Of a DNA stretch of 60,223 nucleotides, positions 26,353 to 34,967 are shown piece after piece. Below the pieces are notes generated by a model. It searched no databases and was not told the origin of the DNA. It saw only the letters and a program-made list of their open reading frames with translations. The DNA comes from Prevotella sp. GTDB taxonomy: Bacteria; Bacteroidota; Bacteroidia; Bacteroidales; Bacteroidaceae. Position numbers and translations under genes: made by a program. Position 1 is the stretch's first letter. Every line of letters starts with the position of its first letter. Location of the stretch: assembly GCA_017400455.1 (NCBI GenBank), contig JAFPTC010000089.1:1-60223 (forward strand), in the 5' to 3' direction.

Positions 26353-27915
26353 ATGACCACACGACATTCGCTGCTGCTACTGCTGCTGGGCTGGCTGCTG
26401 CCCTGCATGGCACAGGCCCAGAAGCTGGAGGCTGAGCAAGCCCGCTACTCGGCCTGCCAGCTGATTAACGACAGCAAGTATTCGGGCGGGAAGGCACTGG
26501 AGCTGACCTTGGAGAACGCCCGCATCACCTTTACCTTCAACGCGGCCAAACGCGCCAAGTACACCATCTACGTGGGCCACGACACCCCCTACGGCGACAA
26601 GGTGGCCAACCTGAGTGTGAACGGCAGCGCCAGCTCGTTTCAGATGAAGGGCCACGGCGAGACGGCCACCGGCACACACATCATGAAGGAGGGCCAGAAC
26701 ACCATCGTCATCACGCCCAGCTGGACGTGGTTCCGCATTGACTACATCCGCTTGGAGGAGAGCACCGGCACGCTGCCCTTCGACATTGCACCGGCGCCCG
26801 TGGACCCGCAGGCCACGCCCAGCGCCCGCGAGCTGTACACCTTCCTGCTGGAGAACTTCGGGCGGAAGACCATCTCGGGCATGATGACGGGCGAGATGGG
26901 ATCGGCCAACGGCAACATCACCCAGCATGCTGACATGAGGGCCGTCTACCAGGCCTCGGGCAAGTACCCGGCGCTGGTGGGCTTCGACTTCATGAACGCC
27001 ACGGGCCGCGACGAGGCCAACGGCTGGATGCGCAGCTACACCCGCGAGGCCGTGGACCTGGCCAAGGACACGTGGCGGCGAGGCGGGCTGCCAGCCTTCA
27101 CCTGGCACTGGCGCGACCCCAGCCGGCTGTCGGGCGAATTCTACACGGCCGACTGCAAGGGGCGCATCTCGCAGGCGCTGAATGCCGACGGCTCGTGGAA
27201 CACGGGCTCGACGCTCTATAAAAACATCATCAAGGACATCCACACCGTGGCCGACTACCTGCTGGAACTGCAGCGCGAGGGCGTGGCCTGCATCTTCCGC
27301 CCGCTGCACGAGGCCAGCGGCGGATGGTTCTGGTGGGGATGCGAAGGGGCAGAGAAATGCGTGAAGCTCTTCCGGCTGGTCGTCGACGAGATGACCATGG
27401 TGAAGGGTGTCCACAACGTCATCTGGGTGTGGAACGCCGGCGACCACGACAGCGACTGGAACCCGGGCGACAACTACTTCGACGTGGTGTCGGCCGACAT
27501 CTACAATGCCGACTTCGACTATTCGAGCAACTACGTGAGCTTCGACAACCTGAAGGCGCTGACCCGTGGCAAGAAGCTGATTGCCCTGTCGGAGAACGGC
27601 CCCCTGCCCGACATTGACAAGGAGTTTGAGGACGAGGCCGTATGGTCGTGGTGGATGCCGTGGTACCAGACGTGGGGCGGCAACTTCGTGAACAAGACGA
27701 GCAAGGATGAGTGGAAGAAATGTATGAACGATGAGCGCGTCATCACCCTTGAAGACCATGCGGAAGGATGGCAACAGACGTCGGCAGTGAGCGCACCCAC
27801 TGCCGACGTCCGTCGCCCGGCTTCCAGCCTGTTCAACCTTCATGGGCAGCTGCTGACCACGACTCCCCACAAAGGCATTTACATTAAGGGCAATAAAAAG
27901 TTTATTGTACGCTGA
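26353..27915 (+). CDS. GH26 beta-mannanase with N-terminal carbohydrate-binding module and sorting tail
   Basis: 520 residues. A signal peptide ends 'MAQAQK'. Residues ~22-135 look like a CBM35-type module ('LEAEQARYSAC', 'YTIYVGHDTPYG', 'WFRIDYIRLEE'). The GH26 domain spans ~150-480, with 'RPLHEASGGWFWWG' carrying the acid/base Glu (~319) and 'ALSENGPLPD' carrying the nucleophile Glu (~413); these enzymes cleave beta-1,4-mannan. The last ~30 residues ('LFNLHGQLLTTTPHKGIYIKG...') look like a type IX secretion tail. The 3' end overlaps the convergent GH28 gene by 14 bases, so each stop codon lies in the other's coding region. Confidence 0.9.
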   Translation: MTTRHSLLLLLLGWLLPCMAQAQKLEAEQARYSACQLINDSKYSGGKALELTLENARITFTFNAAKRAKYTIYVGHDTPYGDKVANLSVNGSASSFQMKGHGETATGTHIMKEGQNTIVITPSWTWFRIDYIRLEESTGTLPFDIAPAPVDPQATPSARELYTFLLENFGRKTISGMMTGEMGSANGNITQHADMRAVYQASGKYPALVGFDFMNATGRDEANGWMRSYTREAVDLAKDTWRRGGLPAFTWHWRDPSRLSGEFYTADCKGRISQALNADGSWNTGSTLYKNIIKDIHTVADYLLELQREGVACIFRPLHEASGGWFWWGCEGAEKCVKLFRLVVDEMTMVKGVHNVIWVWNAGDHDSDWNPGDNYFDVVSADIYNADFDYSSNYVSFDNLKALTRGKKLIALSENGPLPDIDKEFEDEAVWSWWMPWYQTWGGNFVNKTSKDEWKKCMNDERVITLEDHAEGWQQTSAVSAPTADVRRPASSLFNLHGQLLTTTPHKGIYIKGNKKFIVR

Positions 27916-29386
27916 TGTCCTTACTGCGGAACGTTACTACCTTCTCGATGCCCGGCTCCAGCTGGGCATCGATGTTTCTGAGCGTGGCGCCATGCACATC
28001 GTCGAGCACCACGGCCGGTCTGAAGTCGGGCCGCTCGTAGCTGAAGGTCACATCGCTGACGTGCAGCCCCTCGGCATGACGGGCATAGAGTCCGTAGGCG
28101 GGCGTCCAGCCGGCAAACTTCGGCTCGGGATAGTTGGTACCCTGCTCGCGATAGTCCTTGTTCACCAGGTCTTTCGTGCCTCCGCCACGGAACTGCAGGC
28201 GGATGTTGCTGAGCCACACGTTGCGCACGGGCTCGTCCTTCATGCCCGTGACGATGATGGAGCAAAGCGAGTCGCAGTCGTCGGCCAGCACGTTGCTGAT
28301 CATGATGTCGCGGGCGCTCGACTGGCGCGTCACCTCCTTCGGACCACGATTGCGGCAGCCGGTGGTGATGTAGATGGGGTAATGATGGACGTGGCTCATG
28401 GTGATGTTCGACACGACGATGTTTTCCATGCGGCCCTGATCAACCTCCTCAAAGGCCAGGCCGCTGCTGTACATAAAGGTGCAGTTGGTGAGCGAGATGT
28501 TGCGATAGCCGCCGTTCGACTCGGTGCCCAGCTTGAAGCGGCCACACACCCACCCCACGGGCTCGGGCACATAGGTGCCGTCGAGCAGGGTGCCGCACTT
28601 GAAGCCCGTGATGTTGCAGTTGCTGATGGCGATGTGCTCGCAGAGTACGGGCCGCTTCAGGGCGTAGCTCGACTTCAGCACCAGGGCGTCGTCGCTGGGT
28701 GTGTTGATGCGGCAGTTGGTAATGGTCATATACTTGCAGCAGTCGATGTCGAAGCCGTCGCGATTGGTGTCGATGGTGACGTTGTCGATGGTCGAGAGGT
28801 CGCAGCCGGTCATGATGATGGCGAAATGACCGCCGCGATAGATGGTGATGTCGCGGATGGTGGTCTGTCGGCAGAGCTTCAGGGCAATGGCCTTGTCGCC
28901 CGTGCCAATGCTGCCGCCCTGCAGGTTGCCGGCTCGCTCGGTGTCACGGCGCGTCAACCCCTTGCCGTCGATCATGCCGTGGCCGGTGATGCTGACGTTG
29001 GTCTGCCCCTCGGCCCAGATGAGCGAGTTGTGGAAATAGGTGTGGCCGCCATCCTGGTATTCAGGGAATCCGCCAAACGACTCGCTGGCGTCGTAGGCGT
29101 TCATCTGGGCCGGCGCAGCCAGGATGGTGCAGCCGGCGGAGAGATGGAGGTCGATGTTCGACTTCAGGCGGATGCTGCCCGAGAGGTAGGTGCCGGCGGG
29201 CAGCAGCACCTGGCCTCCCCCGTCTTTGACGGCGGCCTCGATGGCCGCATTGATGGCGGGCGAGTCGAGCGTCTGGCCGTCGCCCTTGGCGCCGAAGTCG
29301 CGGACGTTATACACACCGGCTGCCTTCACGCCGCTGCCGAACATGCAAACAAAGATGAGCGTCAACAGGTGTTTCATTGTCATCAC
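27902..29386 (-). CDS. GH28 family polygalacturonase-like enzyme
   Basis: 494 residues with a signal peptide. 'VRDFGAKGDGQTLDSPAINAAIEAA' begins a right-handed beta-helix of the pectinase type. The GH28 active-site region appears as 'TNRDGFDIDCCKYMTI' and 'NTPSDDALVLKSSYA', giving the catalytic Asp cluster. Substrate is probably galacturonan or rhamnogalacturonan; the exact bond cannot be read. It directly follows the PL11 gene on the same strand: the PL11 stop is at 29387-29389 and this ATG at 29384-29386, so they form one transcript and probably act on the same pectin. Confidence 0.88.
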   Translation of the reverse strand: MMTMKHLLTLIFVCMFGSGVKAAGVYNVRDFGAKGDGQTLDSPAINAAIEAAVKDGGGQVLLPAGTYLSGSIRLKSNIDLHLSAGCTILAAPAQMNAYDASESFGGFPEYQDGGHTYFHNSLIWAEGQTNVSITGHGMIDGKGLTRRDTERAGNLQGGSIGTGDKAIALKLCRQTTIRDITIYRGGHFAIIMTGCDLSTIDNVTIDTNRDGFDIDCCKYMTITNCRINTPSDDALVLKSSYALKRPVLCEHIAISNCNITGFKCGTLLDGTYVPEPVGWVCGRFKLGTESNGGYRNISLTNCTFMYSSGLAFEEVDQGRMENIVVSNITMSHVHHYPIYITTGCRNRGPKEVTRQSSARDIMISNVLADDCDSLCSIIVTGMKDEPVRNVWLSNIRLQFRGGGTKDLVNKDYREQGTNYPEPKFAGWTPAYGLYARHAEGLHVSDVTFSYERPDFRPAVVLDDVHGATLRNIDAQLEPGIEKVVTFRSKDISVQ

Positions 29387-31498
29387 TTAATTCTTGAAAA
29401 ACTTTTTCCCATTCTGAATGAACAGGCCCTTGGCAGGTTGCTTCACGCGCCGGCCCATAAGATCGAAGACGGCGGTGGAAGGCTGGGCAACAGCAGGAAC
29501 GGAGCCAATGCCCGTTGGCACGCAGCCGGCGGCAAGCCAGGCCTCCAGGTCGCTTTTCAGGTCGGTACCCAGATAGTAGCTCAGATTGGTGGGCTGGTTG
29601 TAGCCAATGTTCTCGTTCAGACAGCTCAGCCAGTAGCAGTGGTCGGTCATGAGCCAAGGGAACTTGTGGGTCGTGGGATACCAGGTAGAAAAGATCTTCA
29701 GGTCGTGCAGGCGGGTGGCATCGGGCAGGATGACCTCCTCGCGCCAGTCGCCCACCAGGTCGCCATACCACGCGGGGTTCGACTTGGTTCCATTGATGAA
29801 GGTCTCGCTGTAGCGATACATGGTGAAGGTGCGTCCGTTGGCGGGCGAGTGGATGATGTTGTCCTCGATGAGCTGGCGCGACAGCGTGCCGTCGAACCAG
29901 ATGGCCATGCCGCAGCCGCCCTTCTGCCCCTTGGTGTTGATGGTGGTCTCGGTGCCGTCCTGCTGGATGTAGTTGCCCTGATAGTAGAAGAACTCGCAGC
30001 CGCTGAACTGGGGCAGGAAGTCGCCCACGAGGCAGCGGCCCATGTCGTTGGCGGTGGCGGCATCTTTCTTCCAGATGACGGAACCGTCGCGGGCGTCGTG
30101 CAGCGCCACCATCGTGCGGCCCGTCTCTAAGCAGTGGAACATCTGCAGCCCCTCGCGGCCGGGCAGGAATTTGCCCACGTGGTTGGCATCGCCATGGCCC
30201 AGCCGGGTGTTCCACAGGCCGATGCCGTCGTGGTCTACCGCCATGGAGCCATACATCACCTCGTCCAGCCCGTCGCCGTCGAGATCGGCCACATTCAGCG
30301 AGTGGTTGCCCTGGGCGGCGTAGGTGCTATGACGCTTGCCGTCGCGGCCGGTCTTGCCGTCGTTGGTGTCGAAGCGCCATTTGCGGGTGAGCTTGCCATG
30401 GCGATAGTCCCACGCCTCGATGACGGAGCGGGCATAGACGCCTCGGCCCAGCACGACGGAAGGCAGGCCCGTATCGTCGAAACAGCCCACGCCAACGCGG
30501 AAGGAGCAGGCCCGCTTCCAGTAGTCGTCGCCCCAGGAGGCTGAGGTCTCGCGGTGGATGAACTCGTCGCGAGCCAGCTCGCGGCCCGTCTTTCCGTCGA
30601 CGACGGAGATAAACTCAGGGCCGGCGGAGTTGTAGTGGTCAATCCAGCCCGGACTTTTGCTGTTGAGGTTACCCCAAGTGCGATAGTCTATGCGACCGTC
30701 GCCATCGGTATCGGCTATTTCCTGTCCGTCGCCAAAGACGGTGCCTTCGCAGGTGCGGATAATCATCTCGGCACAGCCATCGCCATCGAAATCGGCCACT
30801 GCGAACGCCGAGCTGTTGCCAAGGATGATGCCCGGGCCGCCCTTGACACGCCAAAGGAAGGTGCCGTCGAGCTTGTAGGCATCCCAGATGACGGCCCATA
30901 GGCAGTCCTGCTGGGAATAGCTGGCCCCCGAGCCGTCGCTGACGATGTTGCCGCTGGCATCCTTCACACTCTGGAGGCGCTTCACCACAATCTCAAATTC
31001 ACCATCGCCGTCAAGGTCGCCCACACTCACGTCGTTGGCCGTGTAGACAATCTTGTCGGTATTCTCATAGACATCTTTCGTGTCCTTAAGGGGTATGCTG
31101 ATGTAGGGAAGTCCGCCACTGACCTGCTGGCGGGTGAGGGTGAAGGCAGCAAGCGTGGAGTCGCTGTCGGCATAGGTCAGCCGATAGTGGTTGTCGCTGG
31201 TCTTGCTGGCTGAACCATCTTGGAAGCAAGTGCGATTCTTGATGTTTGTGGCAATGCGCTTCTCCGTTCCCGAGCCAATGATGCGGTAAAGGTCGAAGCC
31301 TGTGTCGGCGCCATCGCCAGGCAGCATGCGCCAGCTGACGAGCACCTTGCCTGTGTGCTGTTGGTAGTTGCCCAGCGAGGCGTCCTTCTTGCCATTGACA
31401 GAGGCCCAAAGGGCGCGGTCGCTGGGGTTGTTGGTCTGGGCTGTGACACTGTCACAGCATAGGAGACAGGCGAGCAAGAGGAGAGGTAGCTTCTTCAT
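29387..31498 (-). CDS. Rhamnogalacturonan lyase, PL11 family
   Basis: 703 residues with signal peptide ('LLLLACLLCCDSVTAQ'). The eight-bladed propeller of PL11 is indicated by repeated calcium-binding-like 'DLDGDGEFEIVVKR', 'DFDGDGCAEMIIRT', 'DTDGDGRIDYRT' and 'DLDGDGLDEVMYG', together with 'NEN..YNQPTNLSYYLGTD' near the end. These enzymes cleave rhamnogalacturonan I backbones by beta-elimination. The final ~25 residues ('VFDLMGRRVKQPAKGLFIQNGKK') match a type IX sorting tail, so surface display or secretion is likely. It starts one base after the stop codon of the multidomain esterase gene. Confidence 0.92.
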   Translation of the reverse strand: MKKLPLLLLACLLCCDSVTAQTNNPSDRALWASVNGKKDASLGNYQQHTGKVLVSWRMLPGDGADTGFDLYRIIGSGTEKRIATNIKNRTCFQDGSASKTSDNHYRLTYADSDSTLAAFTLTRQQVSGGLPYISIPLKDTKDVYENTDKIVYTANDVSVGDLDGDGEFEIVVKRLQSVKDASGNIVSDGSGASYSQQDCLWAVIWDAYKLDGTFLWRVKGGPGIILGNSSAFAVADFDGDGCAEMIIRTCEGTVFGDGQEIADTDGDGRIDYRTWGNLNSKSPGWIDHYNSAGPEFISVVDGKTGRELARDEFIHRETSASWGDDYWKRACSFRVGVGCFDDTGLPSVVLGRGVYARSVIEAWDYRHGKLTRKWRFDTNDGKTGRDGKRHSTYAAQGNHSLNVADLDGDGLDEVMYGSMAVDHDGIGLWNTRLGHGDANHVGKFLPGREGLQMFHCLETGRTMVALHDARDGSVIWKKDAATANDMGRCLVGDFLPQFSGCEFFYYQGNYIQQDGTETTINTKGQKGGCGMAIWFDGTLSRQLIEDNIIHSPANGRTFTMYRYSETFINGTKSNPAWYGDLVGDWREEVILPDATRLHDLKIFSTWYPTTHKFPWLMTDHCYWLSCLNENIGYNQPTNLSYYLGTDLKSDLEAWLAAGCVPTGIGSVPAVAQPSTAVFDLMGRRVKQPAKGLFIQNGKKFFKN

Positions 31499-31499
31499 C

Positions 31500-34070
31500 T
31501 TAATAGTGGGCCGCTAACTTATACTGATAGGGGAACTGGCGAGGCTTGCCCTTCCAAGATAGTTGCTCGTGCTCGTCGGGAGCGCCCATCACCAGCAGAT
31601 AGAGGTGGCTGAGCGGCTCGTCCTTGGGCAGGACGAAGGATTTTGCGCCCGCAGGGCTGTAGATGCTCTTGCCAGAGGTCGTGACGGCCACGAAGCCATA
31701 GCGCAACTGCTTGCCCTTGACCGTCAGGCTGACTTTCTTCAAGGGCTTTTCTGCTTGCAGCAGCTGGTCCAGGCGGATGGCGCTGAAGCCATATTCTTCC
31801 AGTGTGTCCTTCGGCTCCTGCCAACCGCCCGCCAACTCGCTCACCTCGGAGGAGAAAGTGCAGGCGTAGGGGCGGGTCTCGCGGCGTGCGTGCTGGAAGT
31901 CAAAGTTCAACAGGTGCTGATAGCCCAGGAACATCTCGTCGTTGAAAGCCTTCTGCGAAAGTCCGTAGATGCGCTTGTAGGTGATGACCGGGTCCTCGCC
32001 ACGCTTGCCGTTGTGGTAGAGGTTGCCGATGGAGGGCTTGCCGTGGAGGTCGCTCCACCACTGGATGACGTAGGGCGAATGATAGATGTTCTCGCCAGCC
32101 AGGTAAGCCTTGTGAGTGAGCTTCTTGAAAGCCTCGAAGTGGTAGTTCTCGTCGCGCAGCCAGTTTGGGTTCACCTGCCAGAGCATCCACTGCGAAGTCA
32201 TCTCGAAGAATCCGCTACCTCCCCAGCAGTCGCTCACCTTGTCGGCCATGTTCTGCAGCTGGAAGCAGTGGCCCAGCTCATGGGCCATGCAGTTCATCGT
32301 GCGATCCTGGATGCGGTTGGGAGCCACCCACAGGGCGCCGATGAAATCGTCGTAGGTGCCGCCATAGGCAGTGCCGTCGAGCGAGTAGTTCACCATGACC
32401 ATCATCTTATAGCGCTCGGCATTCGAACCGGGCTTGACAAACTGCAAGGTATCACGGAAGTAATCGTAGAAATCCTGTACGCGGCTGGTGAGCTGCTGCA
32501 AGTCGAACTTCATGGGCTTGCCCTCCAGGGCGGGAGGATTGCTGAGGTCGTTGCCAAAGCCCCGCTGCCACATCAGGATCAGGTCGTCGGTCTGAATGCT
32601 GCGCTTGAAGCTCCACAGCGAGGTGTCGCTCTCAAGATTCATCTTCTTCAAATCATCAGGAATATACACCTGCTTTTGCGGTTTCAGCACGTTGCGGATG
32701 GCCTCGGCCATCTTGCGGGCACCATTGGCGTTGGGGTGAATGCCGTCGCTGGTCATCAGCTTCGCATCGTTCACCACGGGATGGAGATCGATGACCTGGA
32801 GATGATTCCGCTCAGCCAGCTTCTGAATGGAAGGGATGACGCCCTCGGTAATGACCTTCTCAGTGATGCCCCAGCGGTCCTTGAAGGCACGGATGGGCGT
32901 ACAAAGATAGATGGTAGGCTTGCTGGGCAGCGACTGAAGCGTGTCGATCATGGCTTGATAGTCCTGCTCATACTGCTGCTGGTTCCACTGATAGTCTTTC
33001 GAGTCGTTGGTGCCCAGCTTGATGAGCACGATGTCAGGCTGGAAGGCCTTAGCGTCGCGCCATGCCTGCTCCTTCATGTAGGGATGGTCGCTGGTGCTCA
33101 TCATGCAGCGGGCACCCACACCAAAGTTCTTCACCACGAAATTGCGGCCCAGCAGCTGCTGCAACTGGGCAGGATAGCCCTTCGACTCCTGCATGTCAAT
33201 GCCCGAGCCATGGGTGATGCTGTTGCCAATGCAGGCCACGCGCTTGGCACCACGCGGATGCTGGGGCAGCGACTTCAACCAATTGGTGAGGTCGCTGAGC
33301 ATCTGGTCATGATAAGTATAACTGGGACGGAAACCGAAGCCATGGCCGCCCGAGGGATAGACGTAGAGCGAACAATGGTTGCCGGCGCGGCGCATGGCCG
33401 AGTAGTAGGCAATGCCATTGGTCACGGGCGGCACGGTGCCATCGTCGTTGGCGGTAAGGATGATGGCGGGGGGCGTCAGATGGCTCACCACCGCGTTCTG
33501 ACTCGACCATTCCTTCACCAGCCGCTCGTCCTTGGCGCCCTCGTCGCCCAGGAAGTTCACGCACGAGCCACGATGGCTGTCGCGCTGGTTCATGGAGATG
33601 ACGGGATAGAACAGGATGCTGAAGTTGGGACGGCTGTCGAACTCGCTGTGGGTGCTCACTGCCGACGCCAGATGTCCGCCGGCCGAGGAGCCCATGATGC
33701 CCACGTCGAGCGGGTTGATGCCCCACTGCAAGGATGAGTCGCGCACGGTGCGCAGGGCCTGACGAGCGTCGCTCAGCGGAATGTTGCGGTCGCCCTTGGG
33801 CATGCGATATTTCAAAACGAAGAGCGCAATGCCCTGTTCGTTGAAATAAGGAGCCCAGTCGGTGCCTTCGTGGGCCATGGCCAAGTGGCTGTAGCCGCCG
33901 CCGGGGCAGGCGACGACGGCCCGACCCGTGGGATGTTCGGGCAGGAAGGCCTGCAGGGTGGACTCGCCATCGGGCGTGATGTTCAGGGTGAACTGGCGCA
34001 TGGTCTGCGCCGCTGCTCCTGTGGCAATCAACAGCAGCAGCATGAATGAGCTTCTCAGAATCGTTCTCAT
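31500..34070 (-). CDS. Three-domain hydrolase: alpha/beta esterase + SGNH esterase + HELGH zincin-like domain
   Basis: 856 residues with signal peptide. Domain 1 (~25-270) is an acetyl-esterase-like alpha/beta hydrolase: oxyanion 'PGGGYSHL', nucleophile Ser129 in GSSAGG, Asp near 209, His243 in GGHGFG. Domain 2 (~276-465) is SGNH: 'GNSITHG' with Ser284, 'GTND' at 353-356, 'DGIHPN' with Asp442/His445. Domain 3 (~480-760) has 'MAHELGHCFQLQ' (HExxH at 597-601), as in metallopeptidase-like domains; I recall a DUF6055 family of this kind, uncertainly. All three sets of catalytic residues look intact. Sitting in an operon with PL11 and GH28, it probably removes acetyl or methyl groups from pectin; the zincin domain could bind or cleave a glycoprotein. 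Confidence 0.85.
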   Translation of the reverse strand: MRTILRSSFMLLLLIATGAAAQTMRQFTLNITPDGESTLQAFLPEHPTGRAVVACPGGGYSHLAMAHEGTDWAPYFNEQGIALFVLKYRMPKGDRNIPLSDARQALRTVRDSSLQWGINPLDVGIMGSSAGGHLASAVSTHSEFDSRPNFSILFYPVISMNQRDSHRGSCVNFLGDEGAKDERLVKEWSSQNAVVSHLTPPAIILTANDDGTVPPVTNGIAYYSAMRRAGNHCSLYVYPSGGHGFGFRPSYTYHDQMLSDLTNWLKSLPQHPRGAKRVACIGNSITHGSGIDMQESKGYPAQLQQLLGRNFVVKNFGVGARCMMSTSDHPYMKEQAWRDAKAFQPDIVLIKLGTNDSKDYQWNQQQYEQDYQAMIDTLQSLPSKPTIYLCTPIRAFKDRWGITEKVITEGVIPSIQKLAERNHLQVIDLHPVVNDAKLMTSDGIHPNANGARKMAEAIRNVLKPQKQVYIPDDLKKMNLESDTSLWSFKRSIQTDDLILMWQRGFGNDLSNPPALEGKPMKFDLQQLTSRVQDFYDYFRDTLQFVKPGSNAERYKMMVMVNYSLDGTAYGGTYDDFIGALWVAPNRIQDRTMNCMAHELGHCFQLQNMADKVSDCWGGSGFFEMTSQWMLWQVNPNWLRDENYHFEAFKKLTHKAYLAGENIYHSPYVIQWWSDLHGKPSIGNLYHNGKRGEDPVITYKRIYGLSQKAFNDEMFLGYQHLLNFDFQHARRETRPYACTFSSEVSELAGGWQEPKDTLEEYGFSAIRLDQLLQAEKPLKKVSLTVKGKQLRYGFVAVTTSGKSIYSPAGAKSFVLPKDEPLSHLYLLVMGAPDEHEQLSWKGKPRQFPYQYKLAAHY

Positions 34071-34100
34071 AGTTAGTCGTAAATATGGTAAATACGTTAG

Positions 34101-34856
34101 TTATTTGCGAATGATGACGCTGCCGCTGGCCTGGTGGGTGGCCAGGATGAGCACCTCGGCAATCTGCACATGCTCAGGGGCGTTGGCAGCATAGACGGCC
34201 ACGTCGGCAATGTCGTCGCCTGTCAGCGGCTTAATGCCTTTGTACACCGTGGCAGCACGGCCCTCGTCGCCATGGAAGCGCACATTGCTGAAGTTGGTCT
34301 CCACCAAGCCCGGCTTCAGGTTGGTCACGCGCAGCGCTGTATGAGCCACGTCGATGCGCAGTCCGTCGGTGATGGCCTTCACGGCTGCCTTCGTGGCGCA
34401 ATAGACATTGCCCCCTGCATAGGCAGCATCGCCAGCCACCGAACCAATGTTAATAATGTGTCCACTGTTGCGTGCCACCATCTTGGGCACGACGAGCCGC
34501 GTCATCAGCAGCAGACCCTTGATGTTGGTGTCTATCATCGTCTCCCAGTCGTCCACGCAGCCCTCGTACGCTGGCTCCAGGCCCAGGGCCAGTCCGGCAT
34601 TGTTCACCAGCACGTCAACGGAGGCCCATTCATCGGGCAGGCCCTCAATGGCAGCGGTGGCAGCCTCGCGGTTGCGCACGTCGAAAGCCAGCGCCAACAC
34701 CTCTGTTCCTTGCGCTGTCAGCTCTTGGCGAATCTGCTCCAGTTTTTCTTCGTTTCTGCCGGTAAGAATCAGACGGTCGCCATTGGCGGCAAACTTTCGG
34801 GCGCAGCCCAGTCCAATTCCGCTGGTGGCCCCTGTAATGAGTACAGTCTTGTTCAT
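34101..34856 (-). CDS. Short-chain dehydrogenase/reductase, YdfG-like
   Basis: 251 residues. The SDR hallmarks are all present: 'TGATSGIG' (dinucleotide-binding, residues 8-15), 'NNAG' near 90, catalytic Ser in 'NIGSVAGDAAY', and Tyr/Lys in 'YCATKAAV'. 'VEVLILATHQASGSVIIRK' at the C-terminus resembles YdfG-type 3-hydroxy acid (serine/threonine) dehydrogenases using NADP; substrate is inferred. It lies 30 bases upstream of the esterase gene on the same strand, so it may lead that operon. Its promoter box at 34901-34908 is divergent to that of the MFS gene. Confidence 0.9.
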   Translation of the reverse strand: MNKTVLITGATSGIGLGCARKFAANGDRLILTGRNEEKLEQIRQELTAQGTEVLALAFDVRNREAATAAIEGLPDEWASVDVLVNNAGLALGLEPAYEGCVDDWETMIDTNIKGLLLMTRLVVPKMVARNSGHIINIGSVAGDAAYAGGNVYCATKAAVKAITDGLRIDVAHTALRVTNLKPGLVETNFSNVRFHGDEGRAATVYKGIKPLTGDDIADVAVYAANAPEHVQIAEVLILATHQASGSVIIRK

Positions 34857-34900
34857 TTATGTGCTATTGTTTTAAGATGGTATCGTTAGTATTGCTGGTG

Positions 34901-34960
34901 CAAAGGTACGAATTATTTCTTAAACACGGATTACTTATTGCAAATAATTTCGTACCTTTG
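34901..34960. promoter_or_regulatory. Divergent promoter pair, SDR and MFS genes
   Basis: TACCTTTG occurs on the minus strand (34901-34908) and on the plus strand (34953-34960). The flanks are also mirrored: CAAAGGTACGAA and AAATTATTT-like bases on the left against AAATAATTTCGTACCTTTG on the right. The same extended form recurs at 41863-41917 and 44835-44889. Confidence 0.7.
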
Positions 34961-34967
34961 CAGCCAA

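Noticed and set aside
27905-30130. 741-codon frame opposite GH28/PL11
   Set aside because: Composition is Val/Ala/Gly/His-rich without any domain, while the minus strand encodes clear GH28 and PL11 enzymes.
31563-33737. 724-codon frame opposite the three-domain esterase
   Set aside because: Same reasons; the minus-strand protein has three complete active sites.
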